A stretch of DNA of 64,000 nt, from assembly GCF_014646875.1 (NCBI RefSeq), contig NZ_BMOC01000003.1:62001-126000 (forward strand), read 5' to 3'. Positions 1 to 7,738 of this stretch are shown piece after piece; the stretch's first letter is position 1; the number at the start of each line of letters is the position of its first letter. The translations under genes were made by a program, and so were the position numbers. Source of the DNA: Halobellus salinus (GTDB lineage: Archaea; Halobacteriota; Halobacteria; Halobacteriales; Haloferacaceae). The notes beneath the pieces were generated by a model. The model ran no database searches and was not told where the DNA came from. It saw nothing but the letters and a program-made list of their open reading frames with translations.

Positions 1-129
1 ATCCGGTCGGCGTGGTGGTGGGTGCTGCCGCCCGGGATCAGCATCACGCTGTTGGTGCTTTCGTTTTTCTACCTCTCGCGGGTGGTTGAGGGGATCACGA
101 GCCCCGACAGCGGGAGGTTCGAGCTGTGA
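1..129 (+). CDS. ABC transporter permease, C-terminal end (partial)
   Basis: Only the last 42 codons and the stop are inside the window, in frame 1. The visible end carries one hydrophobic segment (about residues 5-29 of the fragment) with a PPG-ISITLLVLSFFYL pattern and a short charged tail, as at the end of DppC/OppC inner-membrane permeases. The stop overlaps the GTG start of the next gene (GTGA), so it is translationally coupled to the two ATPase genes that follow. The family assignment leans mostly on this context, because the fragment alone is too short. Confidence 0.7.
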   Translation: MRSAWWWVLPPGISITLLVLSFFYLSRVVEGITSPDSGRFEL

Positions 130-1139
130 GCCTGCTCGAACTCCGTGACGTCTCGACCGAATACGAGACCGACGACGGGCCGCTTCGGGCGGTCGAGTCG
201 GTCGACATGGAGCTCGAAGCCGGGGAGATCCTGGGAATCGTCGGCGAGAGCGGGTGCGGGAAGACGACCCTCATGAAGACCATCCTGAACCTGCTCCCCG
301 GGAACGGACGAGTGGTCGGCGGCGAGATCGAGTTCGACGGGCGCGACCTCACGCAGCTGTCGAAGTCGGAGTGGCAGTCGGTTCGGTGGGCGGAGATATC
401 CTACATCATCCAGAACGCTATGAACGCCCTGGATCCGGTGTACACGGTCGGCGCGCAGTTCGTGGAGATCATCCGCGCCCACACCGACGACTCGAAGGCC
501 GAAGCCCGGACCAGGGCGGGCGACATGCTCGAGAAGGTCGGGATCGGCCGGGGTCGCCTCAACGACTACCCACACGAGCTGTCGGGCGGGCAGCGCCAGC
601 GGGTTGTGGTCGCGCTGGCGCTGGCGCTCGAGCCGCCGCTGATCGTGGCCGACGAGCCCACCACTGGGCTGGACGTCGTGACCCAAGAGGAGATCCTCAC
701 GCTCATCCAGGACATGCAGTCGGAGTTGGGGAGTGCGATGATCATCATCACCCACGACATCAGCGTGGTCGCCGAGGTGGCGGACCGCACCGGCGTGATG
801 TACGGCGGACAGTTGGTCGAGGTCGGCGACACGGTCGACGTGTTCAACAACAGCGCCCACCCCTACACGATGGGGCTGACCAACGCGTTCCCCTCACTCG
901 CCGACAACCCGGAGCGACTGGTCAGCATCCCCGGGACGCCGCCGGACCTCGTCACCCCGCCGGAGGGGTGCCGGTTCGCCGAACGGTGTCCCTTCGAGAC
1001 CGAAGCGTGTGCCCGGGAGCCGCCGGTCGAAGGGGTCGGGGACCGCCACACGGCCCGGTGTCACTACACCGACCAGGCGGCGAGGTTCCGCGAGGAGAGC
1101 AGTCGCGAGGACACTTGGACCGAGGGGGCCGACCGATGA
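126..1139 (+). CDS. Dipeptide/oligopeptide ABC transporter ATP-binding protein (DppD/OppD type)
   Basis: 337-residue nucleotide-binding subunit that powers peptide or small-solute import at the cytoplasmic membrane. Walker A is GESGCGKTT (about residues 39-47), the signature is LSGGQRQRV near residue 153, and Walker B is LIVADEPTTGLD near residue 173. A C-terminal oligopeptide-type extension carries a GCRFAERCPF...ACAREPP...RCHY cysteine pattern typical of DppD/OppD. The start is GTG, chosen because it overlaps the permease stop; the stop overlaps the next ATPase start (ATGA). The substrate cannot be deduced, and the binding protein and first permease lie outside the window. Confidence 0.93.
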   Translation: MSLLELRDVSTEYETDDGPLRAVESVDMELEAGEILGIVGESGCGKTTLMKTILNLLPGNGRVVGGEIEFDGRDLTQLSKSEWQSVRWAEISYIIQNAMNALDPVYTVGAQFVEIIRAHTDDSKAEARTRAGDMLEKVGIGRGRLNDYPHELSGGQRQRVVVALALALEPPLIVADEPTTGLDVVTQEEILTLIQDMQSELGSAMIIITHDISVVAEVADRTGVMYGGQLVEVGDTVDVFNNSAHPYTMGLTNAFPSLADNPERLVSIPGTPPDLVTPPEGCRFAERCPFETEACAREPPVEGVGDRHTARCHYTDQAARFREESSREDTWTEGADR

Positions 1140-2161
1140 GCGCCGAGCCGCTGTTCCGGGTCCGAGACCTCCGGAAGTACTACCCGGTGCGGGACGACGA
1201 TGGCCTGTTCAACCTGAACTTCCTGGGGGAGCCGAAGTCTCTCAAGGCCGTGGACGACGTCTCCTTCGAGATCAACCGCGGGGAGATCGTGGGCGTGGCG
1301 GGCCAGTCGGGGTGCGGGAAGTCCACGCTCGGAGAGCTGCTCGTGTTGCTCCAGCAAGCCACCGGCGGCGACATCCAGTTCCGGGGCACGAGCGTCAGCG
1401 ACTACTCCAAGGCCGAACGGAAGGCGTTCCGCCGGGAGTGTCAGATCGTGTTCCAGGACCCGTACGAGTCGCTGAACCCTCGGTTTACCGTGTCGCAGAC
1501 GGTCAAAGAGCCGCTCGTCGTGCACGGAATCGGCGACGCAGTCAAACGCGACGAGCGGGTCCGGGAGGCGCTCTCGGACGCGGGGCTCTCGCCGCCGGAG
1601 GCGTACCTCGACAAACTCCCGGCGGAGCTCTCCGGCGGGGAGCGCCAGCGAGTCAGCATCGCACGGGCGCTGGTGGTCGACCCGCTGTTTCTGGTGGCTG
1701 ACGAGCCGGTGTCGATGCTGGACGTCAGCATCCGTACGGAGATCCTCCACCTGTTCGAAGACCTCCAGAAGAAGCGGGACCTGACGATGATGTACATCTC
1801 TCACGACCTCTCGACGATCAACTACCTCGCCGACCGGACGATGATCATGTACCTCGGCGACGTGGTGGAGTTGGGGCCAACCCGGTCGGTGATCCGGGAT
1901 CCGGCCCACCCCTACACCGAGGCGTTGCTCGAGTCGGTGCCGATGGCCGACCCCGAGCAGGGCCGGGTGGGGACCGAGCGGACCGCGAGCGACATCCGGG
2001 GTGACGTGCCCGACCCCGTCGACCTCCCGAGCGGGTGTCGGTTCCGGACCCGGTGTCAGTACGCCACGGACCGGTGTAGCGCCGAGGAGCCGGCGCTCGA
2101 CGACTTCGACGACGGACGACAGGTCGCGTGCTTCTACCCGGTGTCGGACGGCGACGCCTGA
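1136..2161 (+). CDS. Dipeptide/oligopeptide ABC transporter ATP-binding protein (DppF/OppF type)
   Basis: 341-residue second ATPase of the importer. It has GQSGCGKST (Walker A, about residue 59), LSGGERQRVSIARAL (signature) and LFLVADEPVSMLD (Walker B). An insert after the first strand (YYPVRDDDGLFNLNFLGEP) and the C-terminal SGCRFRTRCQYATDRC cysteine segment are DppF-like. It starts with ATG overlapping the preceding stop by 4 nt. The next gene begins 20 nt downstream and may be in the same transcript. Confidence 0.93.
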   Translation: MSAEPLFRVRDLRKYYPVRDDDGLFNLNFLGEPKSLKAVDDVSFEINRGEIVGVAGQSGCGKSTLGELLVLLQQATGGDIQFRGTSVSDYSKAERKAFRRECQIVFQDPYESLNPRFTVSQTVKEPLVVHGIGDAVKRDERVREALSDAGLSPPEAYLDKLPAELSGGERQRVSIARALVVDPLFLVADEPVSMLDVSIRTEILHLFEDLQKKRDLTMMYISHDLSTINYLADRTMIMYLGDVVELGPTRSVIRDPAHPYTEALLESVPMADPEQGRVGTERTASDIRGDVPDPVDLPSGCRFRTRCQYATDRCSAEEPALDDFDDGRQVACFYPVSDGDA

Positions 2162-2180
2162 GGCCGACGACAAGACAACC

Positions 2181-3140
2181 ATGACTCACAGCATTCGTTA
2201 CGGCGTGAACGTGCCGACGAGCGGCGGCGACTCCGAACACACGTCGCTGCCGTTCTGCGACCACATCGACTGGCAGGACCAGCGGGCGTTCGGCAGGGCC
2301 GCCGAAGCGCTCGGCTACGACAGCCTCGGCGTGCCGGACCACATCATGACCGGGTCTGGACCGACGACCGAGTGTCTCACCACCGTCACCGGGCTGGCGG
2401 GGGCCACCGACGACGTGACGCTCTACCCGAAGACCATCAACAACCACCTCCGCCACGGCCCGCTCCTGGCGAAGACGGTCGCCACGCTCGATGTCGTCTC
2501 CGGCGGCCGGGTCAAACTCGGGATGGGCGCGGGGTGGAAGGCGGACGAGGCGACCGCCTACGGCTACGAGTGGCCGTCGGCCCCGGCCCGACTCCGTGAG
2601 ATGAGAGAGACCATCGAGGTGATGAAACGTCTCTGGACCGAGGACGAGGTCACGCACGACGGCGAGTTCTACGACCTCGAGGCCGCCATCTGCAAACCGC
2701 ACCCGGTACAGGACCCGCATCCGCCGATCATGATCGGTGGCGGCGGCGAGCAGATCACGCTCCGGATGGCCGCGGAGTACGCCGACACCTGGAACTACTA
2801 CGGGAGCCTCGGGAAAATGGAGCGGAAACTCGGCGTCCTGCGGGAACACTGCGAGACCGCCGACCGCCCGTTCGATGCGATCGAGAAATCGTGGTTCGCC
2901 CGGTGTATCGTCCGCGAGACCGAAGCCGAGGTCCAGGCGCTGTTGGAGGAGGCCCCACGGTTTAGCGGGGACCACGCCGGGTCGGGCGGCGCCGCCCTCG
3001 TCGGCACCCCCGCGGAGGTCTGCGAGCAACTGCGGTCGTACCGGGAACTGGGCTTCGAGGAGGTCATCGTCGAGTTCGTCGACTTCCCGGAGACGACCGG
3101 ACTGGAGCTGTTCGCGGACGAAGTGATGCCGCAGGTGTGA
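2181..3140 (+). CDS. LLM-class (luciferase-like) flavin or F420-dependent oxidoreductase
   Basis: 319-residue TIM-barrel oxidoreductase. Visible family marks are an early LGYDSLGVPDH segment, LDVVSGGRVKLGMGAGW near residue 110, and PPIMIGGGGEQ followed by a long C-terminal helix region. Haloarchaeal members usually use F420 or FMN, and the cofactor is not settled by sequence reading. It follows the peptide-type transporter by only 20 nt on the same strand, so it may act on the imported compound; that is inference. The substrate is unknown. Confidence 0.88.
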   Translation: MTHSIRYGVNVPTSGGDSEHTSLPFCDHIDWQDQRAFGRAAEALGYDSLGVPDHIMTGSGPTTECLTTVTGLAGATDDVTLYPKTINNHLRHGPLLAKTVATLDVVSGGRVKLGMGAGWKADEATAYGYEWPSAPARLREMRETIEVMKRLWTEDEVTHDGEFYDLEAAICKPHPVQDPHPPIMIGGGGEQITLRMAAEYADTWNYYGSLGKMERKLGVLREHCETADRPFDAIEKSWFARCIVRETEAEVQALLEEAPRFSGDHAGSGGAALVGTPAEVCEQLRSYRELGFEEVIVEFVDFPETTGLELFADEVMPQV

Positions 3141-3189
3141 CTCGAGTGCCCGCCCCGCGGTCGACGTGAGTCGGAGCCTGACCGAACGT

Positions 3190-3218
3190 TCGATATTAAA
3201 TTCTGCGAAAGATATTTC
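3190..3218 (+). promoter_or_regulatory. AT-rich promoter region of the M20 gene
   Basis: Two TATA-like stretches (ATATTAAA near 3192 and GATATTT near 3209) lie 24-50 nt before the chosen ATG at 3242, inside an otherwise GC-rich spacer. The second is at the distance expected for a leaderless haloarchaeal transcript. Confidence 0.45.
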
Positions 3219-3241
3219 AACTATGTTTGCGAAGGTGCGCT

Positions 3242-4660
3242 ATGGAGAAGCGGGACGTTATCGAGACGGTGTCCTCGAACCGGGACCGGTTGCTGTCGCT
3301 GAGCCATACACTCTGGGAGATGCCGGAGGTGGCGCTCGAGGAGACGGAATCCTCGTCGCTGCTCGTCGAGTGCCTCGCCGACGCGGGGTTCGAGGTGACT
3401 ACAGGAATCGGGGGGATGCCGACGGCGTTCGAGGCCCGGTACGGTGATGGAGACCCGACGGTCGGGATCCTCGGGGAGTACGACGCCCTGCCGGGAATGT
3501 CACAGACCGTGTCGGCGACGAGAGAACCCATCGAGGAGGGTGGTGCCGGCCACGGATGCGGTCACAACCTGTTCGCCGTGGGGAGCCTCGGCGGCGCGCT
3601 GGCGATCAAGGAGGCGATCGAATCCGGCGACGTTGACGGCACCATCGTCTACTACGGGTGTCCCGCCGAGGAGACGCTGGTCGGTAAGGTGTTTATGGCC
3701 CGCGCGGGAGCGTTCGACGACGCCGACGCCGCGCTGGCGTGGCACCCGAGCGACCTGACCTCGCCGTTCATGGGCGAAACCCTCGCGATGAACTCGCTGC
3801 AGTACGAGTTCACCGGCGAATCGGCCCACGCCGCCAACTCTCCCGCCTCGGGGCGGAGCGCGGTCGACGCGGTCCAACTGATGAACAGCGGCGTGGAGTA
3901 TATGCGCGAGCATGTCCCCGACGACGCACGGATCCACTACTCGATCGTCGACGGCGGCGGCGCACCCAACGTCGTGCCCGCAACGTCGACAGTCTGGTAC
4001 TTCGTGCGGGCGCCCGACCGGGCGGAGGTCGACCGGTTGACCGACTGGGTGGACGACATCGCCGACGGCGCGGCGACGATGACCCGGACCGCTGTCGACC
4101 GGCAGTTCATTACGGGGTGTCACCCCTACGTCCCGAACCGGCGGCTCTCGGACGTCGTTGAGGACAACCTCGAAACGATCGGTGCCGTCCCGTTCTCTGA
4201 CGAGGACCGGGCGTTCGCGGGCGACCTCAAGCAGACGTACGACCCGGAGACGATCGAATCACGGACCGAAGACGTCCCCGAGTCCCACCGGGAGACGGTC
4301 CGGGGATCGAACCTCTATGCCGAGCCGCTGCCCGCGATGGACGCCGAGGAGGTCCACTTCGGGTCGACCGACGTCGGCGACGTGAGCCAGATCACCCCGG
4401 TGGCGCAGTTCTGGGCGGCCGCCTGGCCCGTCGGCGCGCCGTCGCACACGTGGCAGGTCGTCGCCGCCAACGGCGACTTCGCAAACGAGACTGCGATCTA
4501 CGCGGCGAAAGTGCTCGCGGGGGCGGCGTACGACCTCCTCTCGGAGCCTGCACTCCTGGCGGACGTGCGGACCGAGTTCGAGCGCGAGATCGGCGAGGGG
4601 TTGTTCCGGAGTGCGGTACCGGACCACGTTGACCCGCCTGTCGACGCGGACCTCCAGTGA
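3242..4660 (+). CDS. M20 family amidohydrolase/peptidase (AbgB-like)
   Basis: 472-residue cytosolic metallo-amidohydrolase. It resembles the p-aminobenzoyl-glutamate hydrolase/AbgB group in length and in the motifs GILGEYDALPGM (metal-binding Asp and neighbours, about residue 80), GHGCGHNLF, PAEET and GESAHAANSPASGRSA (dimerisation-domain His). A further APSHTWQVV segment near the C-terminus provides the last conserved His. It hydrolyses an amide bond of an N-acyl or N-aroyl amino acid in known relatives; the exact substrate is not deducible. An upstream TTG would add five residues, but ATG at 3242 fits the TATA spacing better. It is transcribed alone. Confidence 0.88.
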   Translation: MEKRDVIETVSSNRDRLLSLSHTLWEMPEVALEETESSSLLVECLADAGFEVTTGIGGMPTAFEARYGDGDPTVGILGEYDALPGMSQTVSATREPIEEGGAGHGCGHNLFAVGSLGGALAIKEAIESGDVDGTIVYYGCPAEETLVGKVFMARAGAFDDADAALAWHPSDLTSPFMGETLAMNSLQYEFTGESAHAANSPASGRSAVDAVQLMNSGVEYMREHVPDDARIHYSIVDGGGAPNVVPATSTVWYFVRAPDRAEVDRLTDWVDDIADGAATMTRTAVDRQFITGCHPYVPNRRLSDVVEDNLETIGAVPFSDEDRAFAGDLKQTYDPETIESRTEDVPESHRETVRGSNLYAEPLPAMDAEEVHFGSTDVGDVSQITPVAQFWAAAWPVGAPSHTWQVVAANGDFANETAIYAAKVLAGAAYDLLSEPALLADVRTEFEREIGEGLFRSAVPDHVDPPVDADLQ

Positions 4661-5035
4661 GGCGGCCGTCGGTCCGGGGTCCGAACCGGCGGAGTGAACA
4701 AACTGTGCTATCACAGAACAGGGTGGGTTGAGTCGCTTGCCGACCCCGACGTGGAGTTCACATCCGATGTCGTCGCAGTGATGACGGGGCGGATCCCCGG
4801 GAACTGCGGTGAGACAGAGAATACTCGGATAGAGTTGATATCTAAGTATAGATCAGAATAACAGTATTAATTTTCGGTTCAGATCGCGTTACTTGAGATC
4901 GGAAGCTCGCAAAGTACCAAATCAAAATGTATGTAATATATGCTATGTAATGCGGGCATAACCGCTGTGTAGCCCGGCGCGCGGGCCGCCGACCGATTCC
5001 AGCAGCGTTTACACACCCGGTCCCGATGGCCAGGT
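4661..5035. other. Intergenic region without a recognisable gene
   Basis: 375 bp. The second half (about 4820-4960) is clearly AT-rich compared with its surroundings and contains several TATA-like stretches. I see no supported gene or strong hairpin here. Confidence 0.5.
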
Positions 5036-5539
5036 ATGACCTGGGTTCGCACGGAGTACGCGGGCGCGCTGGCGGTGGTGTCGACGTGGCTCGCCGCCTT
5101 TGTGCCCTGGAACATCACGTACTCGGCGGGCGTCTCCGGCGGCGCGGTGCTCTTCGTCCGGTTCCCGTTCGTCCAGATCCGCTACGCGTTCGGCGTGCCC
5201 GTGGCGCGGCGGGTCGCCGTCTCAGATCCGGTATCGGCGACCGCGTTCCAGGCCGGCCAGTCGATCCAGGTCGCGTACCAGACGTGGGCGGCCGGCGCGG
5301 GCGTGCTCGCCGTCGCGGTCGTGGTCGCCACCGTCTACTACCGGTACGAGGACGCGGTCGAGTCGGGACCGGTCGATCCGGTTTGGCTCCTCGGCGGGTT
5401 GCTCGGACTCTCGGGCGTCGTGCTCGGTGTTGCGACGTATCTGCTCGCGACGCGGGGATTTCCGGGGGTCCCCGTCCCGGTCGGCGTCGTCCTTCTCGTG
5501 ATTCTCGGCGGCGTCCTATTAACGGTCGACCGGGAGTGA
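5036..5539 (+). CDS. Conserved haloarchaeal integral membrane protein, unknown function
   Basis: 167 residues with four likely membrane segments (about residues 8-28, 78-98, 111-132 and 144-164), separated by a conserved-looking loop with FVRFPFVQIRYAFG. Proteins of this length and pattern are familiar from haloarchaeal genomes but I know no assigned function. It ends in a short cytoplasmic VDRE tail. It is not clearly linked to neighbours. Confidence 0.75.
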   Translation: MTWVRTEYAGALAVVSTWLAAFVPWNITYSAGVSGGAVLFVRFPFVQIRYAFGVPVARRVAVSDPVSATAFQAGQSIQVAYQTWAAGAGVLAVAVVVATVYYRYEDAVESGPVDPVWLLGGLLGLSGVVLGVATYLLATRGFPGVPVPVGVVLLVILGGVLLTVDRE

Positions 5540-5926
5540 GCGCTCGGGACGTGACGTCGTGCAACCACGGAGCGCTATGGTTTCCGGCCGGACGTCGACG
5601 AGCGACAGCAACGTGGTTACGAGCGTCGGGTGGCGCAGGCGGGTCCACTCTCCCCGGACGGACGACCGCTGCTCGGGCGAGGGCGTATCCCCAATCGCGG
5701 GACCACCGCCTGTGTGCGGTGAGCACCGCCCCACACCGAGCAGCGGTTGTCCGGCACACCGGTGTGGGAACGCGACGTGCCGGCTGTTCGCTAGCCACGG
5801 TGGGACGGCCGCGACGGGGGTGCTGGCGTCCCGGGTCGGCGTCGGGGATCCGGGTGGATTTCCGCGGTCCGGCCGACAGTATAAGTCGCTCCGCCGAGAA
5901 CGTCGACATCACGTCGGGTACCAACG
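5540..5926. other. Intergenic region upstream of the pilus ATPase gene
   Basis: 387 bp, GC-rich, with no supported gene. A TATA-like AGTATAAGTC at about 5877-5886 lies roughly 45 nt before the downstream ATG. Small inverted repeats around 5715-5760 (GCGGT...ACCGC) are weak. Long open frames here have atypical composition and look spurious. Confidence 0.4.
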
Positions 5927-7738
5927 ATGGCAGGCATGGATCCGAGCAACGAAAGAGGCGAGACCGACGGTGGGGCGGATGCAGCCGCTGCGCCGTCGGG
6001 CGTGACGAGGTCGGGTAACGACACTTCGGAGACGGCGGACCGGGGGATGGGGACGGCGGTCGCCGACGACCCCGGGGACGGGCCTGACGGCGCGCTCGGC
6101 GGGCTCGAAGCGCGGCTCCGGCGCTTCGTGAGTGTGCTCCGCGGCTCCGCGCTCGACGTCCGGCCGTACCGCCCGGAAGACGGGATCTTCGCCGAGTTCG
6201 AGCCACTGCCGGGCGAGGCGGTGGTCGATCGCTACTGGGTCAACGCGCCGTACGCCTACGTCGTGATCACCCACGACGACGAAGAGAGCGAGCACTACTA
6301 CTACGCGGTTGAACCCGAACTCGACGACTTCGAGCTGGAGCTTCTCGCTCGAACTCGGGTCGACATCCGGGATCCGCTCCTCTACCGGACCGACGAGGAG
6401 CCAACCGCCGAGGAGACGCTCAACAGGGAGCTTCGGACGCTTCTCGAACAGTACGGCGTGAACGTATCGATGCGGACGTTCCACGCGCTGTTGTACTACC
6501 TCTCCCGGGACTTCCGTCGGTTCGGCCGGATCGACCCGCTCATGAACGATCCGCATATCGAGGACATCTCGTGTGACGGGTACGACCTTCCGATTTTCGT
6601 CTACCACGACGACTACACCGACATCGAGACGAACGTGGTCTACAACGGCGAGGACCTAGACGACTTCGTGATCCGGCTGGCACAAGAGTCCGGTCGGCAC
6701 GTGAGTGTCGGCGACCCAGTGGTCGGGACCACGCTGCCGGACGGCTCGCGCGTAGAACTCGCACTCGGCGAGGAGGTGACGCCACGTGGGTCGGCGTTCA
6801 CCATCCGGAAATACGCCGATGAGCCGTTCACCCCGATCGACCTCATTGATTACGGAACCTTCTCCGTCGAGGAGATGGCGTATCTCTGGCTCTGCATCGA
6901 GAACAACAAGAGCCTCATCTTCGCCGGCGGGACGGCCTCGGGCAAGACCACCTCCATGAACGCGGTGTCGATGTTCATTCCGCCGCGTGCGAAAGTGCTG
7001 ACGATCGAGGACACCCGGGAACTGTCGTTGTACCACGACAACTGGCTGTCGTCGGTCACGCGGCAACGCCTCCACGAGGGGAGCGACATCGACATGTACG
7101 ACCTGCTGCGATCGGCGCTCCGCCACCGGCCGGAGTTCATCGTCGTCGGCGAGGTCCGCGGCGACGAGGCGGTCACGCTGTTCCAAGCCATGAACACGGG
7201 CCATACCACGTTTTCGACGATGCACGCCGACTCGATCGAGACCGTGATCAACCGGTTGGAAAACGAACCGATCAACGTGCCGCGGGCGATGGTCCAGTCG
7301 CTGGATCTGCTCTGTATCCAGACGCTCAGTCGGGTTGGCGGCGAACGAGTCCGTCGGTCGCAGGCCATCGGCGAGATCGGAGAGATCGACCAGCGGACCG
7401 GGGAACTCGACTACTCCCGGGCGTTCACCTGGGACCCCGAGTCGGATACGTTCGACCGGTCCGATTCCACCCTCGTTGACGAGATCCAGCGCGAGCGAGG
7501 CTGGACGCGGACCGAACGCAAACGCGAGATGCGCCGGCGACGACGGTTCCTCCAACTCCTCTCGAACCTCGGGACCACCGACTACCGTGCGTTCACCGCT
7601 TTGGTCAACGAATACTACACCAACCCCGAGCGAGTGATGGACCGACTCGAGGCCGCCGGGCCCACCGGAGAGGACGCGACCCTCGGCGGGAAGTCGGTGA
7701 TCGGCGACGAGGGGGCTAGAGTCGATGGCGGCGGGTGA
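5927..7738 (+). CDS. Type II/IV secretion system ATPase (archaeal PilB/GspE family)
   Basis: 603-residue cytoplasmic ATPase that drives assembly of type IV pilus-like structures. The N-terminal domain includes a DPLMNDPHIEDISCDGYD segment, and Walker A is GGTASGKTT (about residues 335-343). It also has an ASP/Asp-box VLTIEDTREL, Walker B RPEFIVVGEVRGDE (about residues 400-412) and a His-box GHTTFSTMHADS. A second in-frame ATG lies three codons in. The gene overlaps the following membrane-platform gene by 14 nt. It is a shorter paralogue of the PilB3-type ATPase at 26.4-29.9 kb; no pilin gene lies next to it. Confidence 0.92.
   Translation: MAGMDPSNERGETDGGADAAAAPSGVTRSGNDTSETADRGMGTAVADDPGDGPDGALGGLEARLRRFVSVLRGSALDVRPYRPEDGIFAEFEPLPGEAVVDRYWVNAPYAYVVITHDDEESEHYYYAVEPELDDFELELLARTRVDIRDPLLYRTDEEPTAEETLNRELRTLLEQYGVNVSMRTFHALLYYLSRDFRRFGRIDPLMNDPHIEDISCDGYDLPIFVYHDDYTDIETNVVYNGEDLDDFVIRLAQESGRHVSVGDPVVGTTLPDGSRVELALGEEVTPRGSAFTIRKYADEPFTPIDLIDYGTFSVEEMAYLWLCIENNKSLIFAGGTASGKTTSMNAVSMFIPPRAKVLTIEDTRELSLYHDNWLSSVTRQRLHEGSDIDMYDLLRSALRHRPEFIVVGEVRGDEAVTLFQAMNTGHTTFSTMHADSIETVINRLENEPINVPRAMVQSLDLLCIQTLSRVGGERVRRSQAIGEIGEIDQRTGELDYSRAFTWDPESDTFDRSDSTLVDEIQRERGWTRTERKREMRRRRRFLQLLSNLGTTDYRAFTALVNEYYTNPERVMDRLEAAGPTGEDATLGGKSVIGDEGARVDGGG

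Noticed and set aside
254-1135. Open frame overlapping the first ATPase gene in another frame
   Set aside because: The Arg/Gly/His-rich translation before residue 295 is typical of a shadow frame; only the in-frame DppF part from 1136 is real.
5100-6206. Arg/Pro-rich open frames around the small membrane protein
   Set aside because: Composition is that of antisense and off-frame GC-rich DNA; the hydrophobic 167-residue frame is the only one with protein-like features.
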